DNA of 64,000 nt from Imtechella halotolerans (GCF_028743515.2 NZ_CP117969.2:2947501-3011500); one strand, 5' to 3'. Counted from the first letter of the stretch, positions 45,671 to 54,556 are shown. Program-made: numbers and translations. The notes: generated from the sequence alone by a model not told the origin.

Positions 45671-45703
45671 AAAACCTTGTAAGTTTTTAATTTACAAGGT
45701 TTT
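45671..45703 (-). terminator. Terminator downstream of tRNA-Phe
   Basis: AAAACCTTGTAA (45671-45682) and TTACAAGGTTTT (45692-45703) form a 12-bp stem. On the minus strand a T-run follows, 15 nt after the tRNA 3' end. Confidence 0.8.
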
Positions 45704-45717
45704 GTATTTTTTAATTG

Positions 45718-45790
45718 TGGTACCTCCAGGAATCGAACCAGGGACACATGGATTTTCAGTCCATTGCTCTACCAACTGAGCTAAGGTACC
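45718..45790 (-). tRNA. tRNA-Phe (anticodon GAA)
   Basis: The minus strand folds into a complete 73-nt cloverleaf. The acceptor stem is GGTACCT/AGGTACC, the D arm is GCTCAGTTGGTAGAGC, the anticodon stem is ATGGA/TCCAT with loop CTGAAAA (anticodon GAA at tRNA positions 34-36), and the T arm is CCTGGTTCGATTCCTGG. The discriminator base is A. CCA is not encoded (the next bases read CAA), so it must be added enzymatically, as is usual in Bacteroidota. Confidence 0.97.
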
Positions 45791-45810
45791 TTTTTGCTGT
45801 ATTGCGGGTG

Positions 45811-45842
45811 CAAATATAAAGGCTTATTTTATTATTTACAAA
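45811..45842 (-). promoter_or_regulatory. Promoter of tRNA-Phe
   Basis: Read on the minus strand, TTTG (45839-45842) is followed after 20 nt by TATATTTG (45811-45818). This matches the Bacteroidota -33/-7 promoter, 20 nt upstream of the mature tRNA 5' end. Confidence 0.6.
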
Positions 45843-45868
45843 ACAATTTTCTAAAAAAATATGTTTTG

Positions 45869-45876
45869 TAAATTTG
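45869..45876 (+). promoter_or_regulatory. Candidate promoter -7 box for coaX
   Basis: TAAATTTG matches TAnnTTTG and lies 17 nt before the ATG at 45894. It falls within the longer open frame beginning at 45861, which supports the downstream start. Confidence 0.45.
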
Positions 45877-45893
45877 CTTCTTTCGTTACATAT

Positions 45894-46619
45894 ATGAATT
45901 TAGTTATTGATCAGGGAAATACATTTGTAAAACTTGCTGTTTTTGAGAATAGTAGGTTAGTAGATTTGGATTCGGTTTCCTATTGTGAGGCAGAAGAGAT
46001 GCTGAAAAAAATTTTTAAAAAAAATGAAATTAAGCAGGTTATCTGGTCATCAGTAGGTGAAGCAATGCCTTTTTTTGATACTTTTTTGGATAATAAAGTA
46101 GTGTTAAGGCTAACTTCTGAAACATTGGTTCCATTCTTTAACAACTATGGGTCTCCACGTTCTCTAGGTGTCGATCGGATTGCACTGGCTGCCGCTGCCG
46201 CTGTGAATTATCCTAAGAAGAATGTTTTGGTAATTGATGCGGGTACTTGCATTACTTTTGAATTTAAGAATGCCAATGATGAATATTTGGGCGGAGCAAT
46301 TGCACCTGGAATACAGATGAGATTTAAGGCTTTGCACGATTATACGGCAAAATTGCCATTAGTTTCTTTAGCTTCTGTGGAGGATTTTATCGGAAATAAT
46401 ACAGAGACTAGTATTCTTTCTGGAGTAGTTAATAATGTAGTTCAAGAAATTGACGGTGTTATCAATCAGTATCTTGCTCGTTTTGAAGATTTAACAGTTA
46501 TTTTAACAGGTGGAGACACTCTTTTTTTGGCTGAAAGAGTAAAAAATACCATATTTGCGAATCCAAATTTCCTTTTGGAGGGTCTAAACGCTATTTTAGA
46601 ACATAATACACACGGATGA
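45894..46619 (+). CDS. coaX: Type III pantothenate kinase
   Basis: This 241-residue cytoplasmic ASKHA-fold kinase phosphorylates pantothenate, the first step of coenzyme A synthesis. MNLVIDQGNTFVKLAVFE is the phosphate-1 loop, GSPRSLGVDRIALAAAA is the family signature, and VLVIDAGTCITFEF is the phosphate-2 loop; a GGDT motif follows near the end. The ATG at 45894 is preferred over 45861 because the family begins at this loop and a promoter-like box lies between. It overlaps the next gene by 4 nt (ATGA), as expected for coupled translation. Confidence 0.94.
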   Translation: MNLVIDQGNTFVKLAVFENSRLVDLDSVSYCEAEEMLKKIFKKNEIKQVIWSSVGEAMPFFDTFLDNKVVLRLTSETLVPFFNNYGSPRSLGVDRIALAAAAAVNYPKKNVLVIDAGTCITFEFKNANDEYLGGAIAPGIQMRFKALHDYTAKLPLVSLASVEDFIGNNTETSILSGVVNNVVQEIDGVINQYLARFEDLTVILTGGDTLFLAERVKNTIFANPNFLLEGLNAILEHNTHG

Positions 46620-47881
46620 TTAAAAAAATATTTATAGCTGTTACCGTACTATTTTGCGGAAGCATATACGCACAGGAAGGAACAGCCTCTCCTTATTCAT
46701 ACTACGGAATTGGTGAGTTGAAATTTAAAGGAGTTGCCGAAAATAGGGCAATGGGTGGAATAAGCGTTTATAATGACAGTATTCATGTCAACCTTAATAA
46801 TCCTTCTGCATTTGGTTTTTTAAGGTATGCTACCTACACTGTAGGCGCTTCTTATAATTCCTATAATTTCAAGACAAATAATAACAAGGAGAATGCTTCA
46901 GCTGGTAGCTTGGATTATTTAGCTTTAGGATTCCCAATTAGCAAGAAAATGGGTCTTGGATTTGGATTGATGCCTTTTACGTCTGTTGGGTATAAGCTGC
47001 AATCGGAAGGTCTTATTGGTGAGAACAAGATGTTTGATCGTTTTTCTGGATCTGGAGGTATGAACAAGGCTTTTTTGTCATGGGGATACCAAGTTTTTAA
47101 AGGATTTAGTATTGGCGCCACTGCTAACTATGATTTTGGCAAAATGGAAAATGAAAAGTTGAAAATCATAGAAAATGTAGAAAATGCGACTCTTGAAACT
47201 AACCGTTCAGAATTAAGTGGGTTTGATTTTAATTTGGCGGCCTCATACAAAGGGAAAATCACGGATAAACTTCAAATGCAGGCCTATGTAAGTTATATCC
47301 CTGAGGCCAAAATTAGTTCTGATAATTTCCGTACCATCGCAGTAGGTAGGTTTTCTCAGACAGGATTTATTCCGGTAGATCTAGATGAGATTGATTTAGA
47401 GGCTCTGGGTATGAAATCTACAGATCTGACACTTCCTTCTGAAGCCTCTTTTGGTTTTGGAGTAGGGAGTGATAAAAAGTGGTTTTTAGGGGCTGATTAT
47501 AAAACTTCCAAGACTAGTAATTTTGCAAATCCGTTTTTGACCGTCTCTGGACTTACCTATGAGGATAGTAAGACATTCTCAGTTGGAGGGTTTTATTTGC
47601 CAAAATATAATTCATTTAGTAGCTATTTTAGTAGAGTGGTATACCGAGCTGGAATGCGATTTGAAAATACAGGAATGGTCATAAATGGTGAAACTATAAA
47701 TGATTTTGGCATATCATTTGGTATAGGATTACCAATAGGAGGATTTTCTAATGCAAATATAGGGTTTGACCTTGGTAAAAGAGGAACAACAAATTCAGGA
47801 CTTGTTCAGGAGAATTACTTCAATGTAAGAGTAGGTTTGTCGCTTAACGACAGGTGGTTTGTGAAGTCCAAATATCAATAA
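46616..47881 (+). CDS. Outer-membrane beta-barrel protein (FadL-like layout), function unknown
   Basis: This 421-residue protein has a signal peptide (residues 1-19, ending SIYAQ). After EGTASPYSYYGIGELKFKG it shows the pattern of FadL/OmpP1-like barrels (ENRAMGGISVYNDSIHVNLNNPSAFGF), with alternating strands to the end. FadL-type proteins take up hydrophobic compounds; this branch is uncharacterised. In flavobacteria it sits in a fixed order between coaX and the TPR/lptC genes, which hints at an envelope role. Its start codon overlaps the end of coaX. Confidence 0.8.
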   Translation: MIKKIFIAVTVLFCGSIYAQEGTASPYSYYGIGELKFKGVAENRAMGGISVYNDSIHVNLNNPSAFGFLRYATYTVGASYNSYNFKTNNNKENASAGSLDYLALGFPISKKMGLGFGLMPFTSVGYKLQSEGLIGENKMFDRFSGSGGMNKAFLSWGYQVFKGFSIGATANYDFGKMENEKLKIIENVENATLETNRSELSGFDFNLAASYKGKITDKLQMQAYVSYIPEAKISSDNFRTIAVGRFSQTGFIPVDLDEIDLEALGMKSTDLTLPSEASFGFGVGSDKKWFLGADYKTSKTSNFANPFLTVSGLTYEDSKTFSVGGFYLPKYNSFSSYFSRVVYRAGMRFENTGMVINGETINDFGISFGIGLPIGGFSNANIGFDLGKRGTTNSGLVQENYFNVRVGLSLNDRWFVKSKYQ

Positions 47882-47899
47882 AAATAAAACTTTAAAGAA

Positions 47900-49234
47900 A
47901 TGAAGAAGAACATTACATTATTACTTGCGGTATTTTTAGGTTCGGTGAGCCTGGCAAGTGTACATGCTCAAGATGCTGATTGCTCAACTAATCTTTCTAT
48001 TTTTAACGAGCATGCTAAGGTGAAAAACTATGATGCTGCTTATGAGCCTTGGTTGGTGGTATATAATAATTGTCCTGAATTGCATTTTGCTACTTTTTAT
48101 TACGGTGAAAGGATATTATCTCATAAGATTGAAAATGCTACAGGAGATGAAAGGACTAAGTTTATAGGTGATTTGGAAAAATTATATGATGGGTATATAC
48201 AATATCACCCTTCTAGAATTACCAAAGCAGATGTGTATATTAAGAAGGCCTTATTGTTATATGATACTAAGACGGGTACCGAGGATGAAATATATGGTTT
48301 TTTAGATAAGGCTTTTGTTGAAGACAGAGGTAACTTTAAAAATGAGAAGGCAATGTATATTTATTTCTTAACCTTGGTAGATTTAAACAAGGCTGGGAAG
48401 AAAGACTTGCAGTTAGTGTTTGATACCTATGATAATGTGAACGAAAAAATAGAAGATGAAAAAGCTGTTCTTTCGGATCAAATTAACTCATTGCTTCCAG
48501 CTGAGGAGGCGGGTACTTTAGATTCTAAATCTAAAAGAACGTTGGATAATGCTCGTGCACGTGTAGACAACTATCTTTCAATTAGTGAGAGTATCGATGC
48601 TACTTTAGGTAACTTGGCAGATTGTGATAACTTGATTCCTTTGTACGAGAAAAACTTTGCTGAAAAATCAAGTGATGCAGAGTGGTTAAAGCGTGCTGCA
48701 GGTAAAATGTCGGATAAAGATTGTACTTCTGATCCTTTATTTGTGAAGTTAGTTGAGTCTTTACACTCTCTTGAACCATCGGCATCTTCAGCCTACTATT
48801 TAGGAGTATTGAATGAAAAAAATGGAAAATCTGCGGAGGCAATTAAATTCTTTAATCAGTCTGTGGACTTAGAGACCGATAACTTTAAAAAGTCTAGAGT
48901 TTTGGTAAAAATAGCTACTAAAATGGGTAAAGCTTCTGCTGTAAACTATGCAAATAAGGCATTGCAGTTTAATGCATCTAACTCTGATGCCTATAGAATT
49001 ATTGCTCATGCGTATGCTTCTAGTGCTAACGAATGTGGAACTACTTCCTTTGAAAAGAGAGCGATTTACTGGTTAGCTGCACAAACAGCAAGAAAGGGTG
49101 GTTTGGAATCTTTAGCAGCACGTTATGATGCTTTAGCTCCTTCTAGATCAGACATATTTGCGGAAGGAATGTCTGGTAAAACTATTACTTTTAAATGTTG
49201 GGTAGGAAAGAGTGTAAAAGTTCCATCACTATAA
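47900..49234 (+). CDS. Periplasmic tetratricopeptide-repeat protein
   Basis: This 444-residue protein has a signal peptide (residues 1-23, ending SVHAQ). The rest is helical with TPR-like units, clearest at about residues 290-385 (SSAYYLGVLNEKNGKSAEAIKFF, then a unit with KASAVNYANKAL). Such proteins scaffold other proteins; no partner can be named. It lies 18 nt after the barrel gene and 4 nt before lptC. A terminator-like hairpin inside the lptC start may end part of this transcript. Confidence 0.8.
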   Translation: MKKNITLLLAVFLGSVSLASVHAQDADCSTNLSIFNEHAKVKNYDAAYEPWLVVYNNCPELHFATFYYGERILSHKIENATGDERTKFIGDLEKLYDGYIQYHPSRITKADVYIKKALLLYDTKTGTEDEIYGFLDKAFVEDRGNFKNEKAMYIYFLTLVDLNKAGKKDLQLVFDTYDNVNEKIEDEKAVLSDQINSLLPAEEAGTLDSKSKRTLDNARARVDNYLSISESIDATLGNLADCDNLIPLYEKNFAEKSSDAEWLKRAAGKMSDKDCTSDPLFVKLVESLHSLEPSASSAYYLGVLNEKNGKSAEAIKFFNQSVDLETDNFKKSRVLVKIATKMGKASAVNYANKALQFNASNSDAYRIIAHAYASSANECGTTSFEKRAIYWLAAQTARKGGLESLAARYDALAPSRSDIFAEGMSGKTITFKCWVGKSVKVPSL

Positions 49235-49238
49235 TGTA

Positions 49239-49832
49239 TTGATGAAACCACAATTAAAAAATAAATTATTAAACATTGTCACAGTTCTTGCTGTGACAAT
49301 GTTTTTTTCATGCCAAAGCAATCTTAGTGAAATTGAAAAGATGCGCTTTACGGAAAAGTTTCCTAATGGTATTGCTGAGAACTTTGTTCTTACCTACACT
49401 GATTCTGCCAAAGTTAAAGCGATATTAAGGAGTGTTCTTAATGAAGATTTTTCTAATCAGAGTTTCCCTTATTCAGAATTCCCTAAAGGTCTACAGGTAG
49501 ACTTTTTTGACGATTTGAATAATAAAAGTACCGTTACAGCTCAATATGGTATTTTATATTCAAATACCAATTTAGTAGAATTAAGAGATAGTGTTGTTCT
49601 AAAAACGCATGATGGTAAAGTTTTGGAGACCTCACAGCTTTTTTGGGATCAAAAGAATGAATGGGTTTTTACCGAGAAAAAGTTTACCTTTACCAATCCG
49701 AAAGAAGGAACCATTATGAATGGTGAGGGTATGGATTTTAACAAAGATTTTTCCATAGCCAAAGCACATAAGACCTTTGGTGTATTTGCTATAGAAGATA
49801 GAGAGGTTTCTGCTTCTGGAGAAGAACAATAG
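49239..49832 (+). CDS. lptC: LPS export ABC transporter periplasmic protein LptC (lipoprotein form)
   Basis: This 197-residue protein has an N-terminal hydrophobic stretch LLNIVTVLAVTMFFSC with a lipobox-like Cys at 25. The body is the beta-jellyroll LptC fold seen in Bacteroidota: DFFDDLNNKSTVTAQYGILY, DSVVLKTHDGKVLETSQLFW and NGEGMDFNKDFS match the repeated beta strands of LptA/LptC. LptC receives LPS from the LptBFG transporter and passes it on. The codons for the signal peptide form a near-perfect intrinsic terminator (see 49271-49308), a striking overlap. Confidence 0.85.
   Translation: MMKPQLKNKLLNIVTVLAVTMFFSCQSNLSEIEKMRFTEKFPNGIAENFVLTYTDSAKVKAILRSVLNEDFSNQSFPYSEFPKGLQVDFFDDLNNKSTVTAQYGILYSNTNLVELRDSVVLKTHDGKVLETSQLFWDQKNEWVFTEKKFTFTNPKEGTIMNGEGMDFNKDFSIAKAHKTFGVFAIEDREVSASGEEQ
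49271..49308 (+). terminator. Terminator-like hairpin inside the lptC signal-peptide codons
   Basis: AAACATTGTCACAG (49271-49284) and CTGTGACAATGTTT (49291-49304) are perfect 14-bp inverted copies with a 6-nt loop. A run of seven T residues occupies 49302-49308. It has every mark of a Rho-independent terminator, 37 nt after the TPR gene stop, yet it encodes residues 11-23 of LptC. It may reduce lptC transcription or attenuate it conditionally. Confidence 0.65.
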
Positions 49833-49884
49833 AAATTTCTTTGTTCCTATTAGTTGTTGTATTCAATTTTAATGAATTATATCC

Positions 49885-50082
49885 ATGAAGTTTTTGAAAT
49901 TTTTTGAGTATGTCTATCTAGGAGTAGCAATTTTATCTCTAATAGAGGTTTTTAATGAGTGGAACAGTCCTGATAAAACCAGGTTGTATATTTTTATTCT
50001 CTTTGCCGCTGTTTCTCTTTTTATGTTTTTCTTCAGACGTCGCTATCGTCAGCGATTTGAGAACAGAAGAAAAGATCAATAG
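49885..50082 (+). CDS. Small two-helix membrane protein, conserved hypothetical
   Basis: This 65-residue protein has two hydrophobic helices (about 5-22 and 33-50). It ends in a strongly basic tail, FFRRRYRQRFENRRKDQ, which should stay in the cytoplasm. I recognise no function. A gene of this type commonly lies between lptC and the CBS/CorC gene in flavobacteria, which supports it being real. The next gene starts 8 nt downstream. Confidence 0.7.
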   Translation: MKFLKFFEYVYLGVAILSLIEVFNEWNSPDKTRLYIFILFAAVSLFMFFFRRRYRQRFENRRKDQ

Positions 50083-50090
50083 TTTTTAGT

Positions 50091-51341
50091 ATGTTTTCGT
50101 TACTTGTTGTAGTTGGCATTTGTTTGTTCTTATCTGCATTTTTTTCAGGTATGGAGATCGCGTATGTATCTTCCAATAAGATTCATATTGAGATTGCTAA
50201 AAAACAGGGAGGCTTTTTAGCTGGCATACTTACCAAGATTACAGAGAAGCCTTCTAAGTTTATAGCTGCGATGTTAGTTGGTAATAGCATCACATTGGTG
50301 GTGTATGGATTTGTGATGAGTGATTGGATTATGAATACACTACCAGTTACATATCATAATTTGTGGTGGCAAATCGGTATAGCAGGACTAGTCATTCTTA
50401 TTACGGCTGAATTTTTGCCTAAGATACTTTTTCAATTACATGCAAATTCTTTATTAAAGTTTTTTGCAATACCAGCTTACTTTTTTTATAGACTTTTTTC
50501 TCCAATTTCTTCATTTGTTATTTGGGTTTCTGATTCTTTAATGAGAATTCTTTTTAAAACTAATAATAATGAGATGCAACTAACTATTAGCAGGGATGAA
50601 TTAGGGGATTATATAACGGAGCAGATGGAGCAGGTGGATGAAGATCAGGAGGTTGATTCGGAAATTCAACTTTTCCAGAATGCTTTGGAATTTGCTGAAG
50701 TAAAAGCTAGAGAAGTAATGATCCCGAGAACGGAGATTACAGCTGTGGAATTTCGTGAAAAACCACAAGATCTGGTTCGGCTTTTTACGGAAACTGGCTA
50801 TTCAAAAATTCTAGTTTACAAGGATACTGTGGATGATATTATTGGGTATGTCCATTCTTTTGAAATGTTTAAAAAACCCAAAACAATTAAAAGTATAATG
50901 CTTTCTGTGGAATATGTCCCTGAAACCATGTTGATTAATGATGTGCTAAGTATTCTTATGAAAAAACGTAAGAGTATGGCGGTAGTGCTTGATGAATACG
51001 GAGGGACTTCTGGAATTATTACTGTGGAAGATATAGTTGAAGAGCTATTTGGAGAAATCGAAGATGAGCATGATACTGTAGAGCTTCAGGAAGAGCAGTT
51101 AAGTGATGCTGAGTTTCTTTTTTCCGCTCGTTTAGAAGTGGATTACCTTAATGAGTCTTATAAGCTTAATTTACCTGAAAGTGAAAATTATGAAACACTT
51201 GGGGGGCTAATAGTGAATCATTATGAAGACATTCCTGAGCAGGGTGAGCGTGTGGTAGTAGGAGAGTATCATTTTATTATTGAGGAGGTAGCAAGTACTA
51301 AAATTCTAACAGTACGTCTTAAAATAGTACCGGAGGAATAA
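50091..51341 (+). CDS. Hemolysin-family (CNNM/CorC) CBS-domain membrane protein
   Basis: This 416-residue inner-membrane protein has an N-terminal DUF21/CNNM domain with four helices (residues 1-140, FFSGMEIAYVSSNKI being typical). A CBS pair follows (about 205-325, REVMIPRTEITAVE and MAVVLDEYGGTSGIITVEDIVEELFGEI). A C-terminal CorC_HlyC domain (about 335-416) ends it. Family members handle magnesium or other divalent metals; the 'hemolysin' name is historical. It resembles GldE in layout, but the gld partners are not here, so I do not use that name. Confidence 0.9.
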   Translation: MFSLLVVVGICLFLSAFFSGMEIAYVSSNKIHIEIAKKQGGFLAGILTKITEKPSKFIAAMLVGNSITLVVYGFVMSDWIMNTLPVTYHNLWWQIGIAGLVILITAEFLPKILFQLHANSLLKFFAIPAYFFYRLFSPISSFVIWVSDSLMRILFKTNNNEMQLTISRDELGDYITEQMEQVDEDQEVDSEIQLFQNALEFAEVKAREVMIPRTEITAVEFREKPQDLVRLFTETGYSKILVYKDTVDDIIGYVHSFEMFKKPKTIKSIMLSVEYVPETMLINDVLSILMKKRKSMAVVLDEYGGTSGIITVEDIVEELFGEIEDEHDTVELQEEQLSDAEFLFSARLEVDYLNESYKLNLPESENYETLGGLIVNHYEDIPEQGERVVVGEYHFIIEEVASTKILTVRLKIVPEE

Positions 51342-51360
51342 AAGCAAGCTCCTCATTTGG

Positions 51361-51385
51361 CATCCGTTAACGAGATGTTTTTTTC
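51361..51385 (+). terminator. Probable terminator after the CBS/CorC gene
   Basis: CATCCG (51361-51366) pairs with CGAGATG (51371-51377, one bulged A) around TTAA, then a long T-run follows. It lies 20 nt after the stop. Confidence 0.5.
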
Positions 51386-51469
51386 TTTTTTTATGGGTAA
51401 TTATACTTTTATTATTACAAAGAAAATGCTATTTTCGCCCACTATTAATTTATAATAACCCTATATAAG

Positions 51470-53590
51470 ATGGCTATTCTTGAAAAAATTAGAAACAGGT
51501 CACTATTTCTTATCCTTATTATTGGTTTGGCATTGTTTGCTTTCGTTATTTCCGATTTAATTGGAAAAGGTGATTTCAGCGCGCTAAAATCAAGTTCTAC
51601 CATAGGTGAAGTAAATGGAGAAACCCTCTCGGTGGAGGATTTTAGATTGAAAGCAGAGAGCACTATGCAAAACTTAGGTCCTAATGCCAGTACAACACAA
51701 GCTGTAAATATGGTATGGGAGCAAGAAGTCCGCAACACAATCTTAGCTCAAGAGTTTGAAAAAATTGGATTGAGTATTGAAAAAGATCAAATCATTAATC
51801 TGGTAAAAAATAATCCAGCAATTGCTCAAAGTCCAATGTTTCAAAATGAAGCTGGTATTTTTGACGATGCAAAGTTTATTGAATACATAGCAGATTTAAA
51901 AGTATCTAGTCCTGATGCCTATGCCCAATGGACTATGCAGGAAGATGCCATTATAGAAAATGCGAAACAACAAACCTATTTTAATTTAATTAAAGCTGGA
52001 TTAGGGACTACTGCTAAAGAAGGTGAATGGGTGTATCGTCAGGAAGCCGATAAGGTGGATGTTTCTTTTGTTCAATTGCCTTATTCTTCCATTGCAGACA
52101 GTACCTTAACTATTTCTGATAGTGAGATAAAAGCGTACATGAGTAAGCGTAAGGATGATTTCAAACAGGAGTCCATGCGTAATATTCAATATGTTTTTGT
52201 AGAAGAAAAAGCTTCAGAAGGGGACATTAATACTGTAAAGGAGAATATAACAAAATTGTTAAGTTCTTCTGTAGAGTTTAATCAGGACACCAATAGCAAT
52301 GATACTATTCCTGGTTTCTCTACAGTTACTAATGTGGAGGATTTTGTTAATAAGCATTCGGATATTGCTTATGATTCTACCTTCGTTACAAAGAAACAAT
52401 TGCCATCATTACAGGCAGAGGATCTTTTCGCGTTAGAAGTTGGAGCGGTTTATGGTCCTTATGAGGATAATGGATATTTTAAGATTTCCAAAATGACCGC
52501 TAAGAGACCCAATGGGAGTGCTCGTGCGAGTCATATTTTGGTAGCATATCAAGGTGCTCAAAATGCTAATCCATCTTTGGTTCGCACTAAAGAAGCGGCC
52601 AAGGCTAAAATAGATTCATTGTTGATAGAAGTTAAAAAGCCTGAGGTGGATTTTGCTACAGTAGCTCGTGAAAATTCTGAAGATGGTGCTGCTTCTCAAG
52701 GTGGAGATTTAGGTTTCTTCCAAAAGGGAGATATGGTAAAACCTTTTGCTGACTATGTGTTCGGTAATGGAGTAGGTAGTATTGGTGTTGTTGAAACTGA
52801 TTTCGGATATCATATTGTTAAAATTACAGAAAAAGAAGATGTAGTTCAATTGGCTACCATAGCTCAAGAGATTGAAGCTTCCGAGAATACTATTAATGAT
52901 TTATTTGCCCAGGCAACTAAATTTGAAATGGCGGCGACCGAGGATTATAAAAACTTTGGTGATATTGCTAAAGGAATGGAGATGAATGTTCTTCGTGCTG
53001 ATAATTTATTGGCTATTGATGAGTATATAGTAGGTTTAGGTAGTCAAAGAAGCATCGTTCAATGGGCTTTTGCTAAGGATACCAAGCATGGAAATGTAAA
53101 GCGTTTTAGTGTAAATAATGGATATGTTATAGCGCAGCTCACTAAGAAAACGGAGGAAGGATTAGCAGCAGTTAAAGATGCACGTCCTTTTGTAGAACCA
53201 ATTTTGATTAAAGAGAAAAAGGCTGAATTGTTGAAAAAGAAAATGGAAGGGAAGTCCATGCAGGATATCGCGTCTGCTAACAAAGTAGAGGTGAAAACGG
53301 CAACAGGCCTTACTATGAAGAATCCATTACTTGGGGATGCTGGTAGAGAGCCTAGAGTTGTTGGTACTGCATTTGCACTTGAAAAAAATGCTACATCTGG
53401 CGCTATTGAAGGTAGTAATGGGGTTTATATGATTCAAGTTACTAATTTGAATATTGCTCCTAAACTTGATAGCTATAAAACATATATGGCTAATGCGACT
53501 ACCTTAAAGGTAAATCGTGCTGGTCAGACAGTATACTTGGCTTTACGTAAAGCTGCAGAGGTTGAAGACAATCGCGCAATGTTCTACTAG
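51470..53590 (+). CDS. ppiD: Peptidyl-prolyl isomerase, PpiD/SurA-like membrane-anchored chaperone
   Basis: This 706-residue protein has one N-terminal membrane helix (residues 11-30, LFLILIIGLALFAFVISDLI) anchoring it in the inner membrane with the rest in the periplasm. A SurA_N-like region follows (about 40-220), then a parvulin rotamase domain (about 345-460: ARASHILVAYQG, SQGGDLGFFQKGDMVKPF, VETDFGYHIVKI), then a second parvulin-like stretch of weaker form. It assists folding of exported proteins near the Sec translocon. It has an independent leader after the CBS/CorC gene's terminator. Confidence 0.9.
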   Translation: MAILEKIRNRSLFLILIIGLALFAFVISDLIGKGDFSALKSSSTIGEVNGETLSVEDFRLKAESTMQNLGPNASTTQAVNMVWEQEVRNTILAQEFEKIGLSIEKDQIINLVKNNPAIAQSPMFQNEAGIFDDAKFIEYIADLKVSSPDAYAQWTMQEDAIIENAKQQTYFNLIKAGLGTTAKEGEWVYRQEADKVDVSFVQLPYSSIADSTLTISDSEIKAYMSKRKDDFKQESMRNIQYVFVEEKASEGDINTVKENITKLLSSSVEFNQDTNSNDTIPGFSTVTNVEDFVNKHSDIAYDSTFVTKKQLPSLQAEDLFALEVGAVYGPYEDNGYFKISKMTAKRPNGSARASHILVAYQGAQNANPSLVRTKEAAKAKIDSLLIEVKKPEVDFATVARENSEDGAASQGGDLGFFQKGDMVKPFADYVFGNGVGSIGVVETDFGYHIVKITEKEDVVQLATIAQEIEASENTINDLFAQATKFEMAATEDYKNFGDIAKGMEMNVLRADNLLAIDEYIVGLGSQRSIVQWAFAKDTKHGNVKRFSVNNGYVIAQLTKKTEEGLAAVKDARPFVEPILIKEKKAELLKKKMEGKSMQDIASANKVEVKTATGLTMKNPLLGDAGREPRVVGTAFALEKNATSGAIEGSNGVYMIQVTNLNIAPKLDSYKTYMANATTLKVNRAGQTVYLALRKAAEVEDNRAMFY

Positions 53591-53613
53591 GAAGTATACG
53601 TTGAATAGAAATT

Positions 53614-53643
53614 AAAAGAGCCATGCAATTGCATGGCTCTTTT
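53614..53643. terminator. Bidirectional terminator, perfect 30-nt palindrome
   Basis: Two 15-nt arms, AAAAGAGCCATGCAA and its exact inverse, abut with no spacer. They lie between the convergent ppiD and GHMP-kinase genes, with T-runs on both strands. Confidence 0.85.
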
Positions 53644-53665
53644 GATATAAGTCGTTCTATTAAAA

Positions 53666-54556
53666 TTAACTAAGAATCATGTCTGAATAGCGGATAATGG
53701 TAGGATATCCTTTTGATTTGAAATAGTTAATTACATCCTCGTTACTTGCGGCTAAAATAAAATCACCTCCCCAAGCTCCAAGGCTTTTTATTTCTCCTGG
53801 AAAATCTGGAAATAGATGTGATTGTACTGTAGGTATATCGAGTGAATTTGAAATAAGTCTTTCGTGTTCTTTAATGAGTGAGCAAAAGTTTTCAAGGGAC
53901 TGAGTTAAAGTGATCTCTTTGGTAAGGTTTGTCAGCTCCTCAATAAGATGATTTTTGTGCTTTGCCAATTTGCGGTATCGCTGAATTCCTTCTTTGCTAT
54001 TTTGTTTTTGATTCAAGTGAACAAAAAATAAACTATCCTTAAAAAGTGGGTTGTATTCGATGGGGGTGATTTCAGGTTGACTGTCCTTAAGTTGGTACCA
54101 TATAGGCTTGTTTTGCTGAGCACATGCAATATCATAGCCACTGCCCCCAAAACTTTCAAAAAGTAGCTTAAAGGCGTCTATTTGGGCCCATTGGGCTATG
54201 TTATTAATTAATGTTGATGAGGATCCTAATCCCCAATCTCTAGGAAATTCAAGCTTAGTCTCCACATGAAAATTTTTTTCAATTAGGAAATTTGGGTTCA
54301 GTTGTTTTGCAGTACAAAGGATTTTCTCTAAGGTTTGCGTAATTGGATCTGTAGCTTTTCCAGAAAATAATATTTGTTGGTACCAGCAATTATTTCGTTC
54401 ATCTAGACTCTTCCATTGTAGGGAGCCTTCTGTGCTTGGCCGAATTGAAAGCGATTGGCCGTATTGGGTCGGAAGCGCCAATGCTAAGGCACCGTCAAGT
54501 ACTGCATATTCACCTGTAAGCAGTAGTTTTCCGTGACTGTAAAACGTTATTATCAC
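53666..54556 (-). CDS. GYDIA-family GHMP kinase
   Basis: This 296-residue GHMP-fold protein starts FYSHGKLLLTGEYAVLDGALALALP (as in mevalonate and phosphomevalonate kinases). It has a phosphate-binding stretch RDWGLGSSSTLINNIAQW and the motif FGGSGYDIACAQ that names the group. It is thought to phosphorylate a mevalonate-pathway intermediate, but the substrate is not proven for this group. Its start is GTG, overlapping the stop of the HMG-CoA reductase gene by one base (TAGTG), so the two are translationally coupled, which supports a mevalonate role. Confidence 0.85.
   Translation of the reverse strand: MIITFYSHGKLLLTGEYAVLDGALALALPTQYGQSLSIRPSTEGSLQWKSLDERNNCWYQQILFSGKATDPITQTLEKILCTAKQLNPNFLIEKNFHVETKLEFPRDWGLGSSSTLINNIAQWAQIDAFKLLFESFGGSGYDIACAQQNKPIWYQLKDSQPEITPIEYNPLFKDSLFFVHLNQKQNSKEGIQRYRKLAKHKNHLIEELTNLTKEITLTQSLENFCSLIKEHERLISNSLDIPTVQSHLFPDFPGEIKSLGAWGGDFILAASNEDVINYFKSKGYPTIIRYSDMILS

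Noticed and set aside
45718-45790. tRNA-Phe as an integration site with an att repeat on the left side of the PUL
   Set aside because: I looked for the tRNA 3' sequence in the 17925-18261 and 19366-19491 gaps and found no copy; a partial match near 17600 is inside the response-regulator coding sequence. No integrase gene is present.
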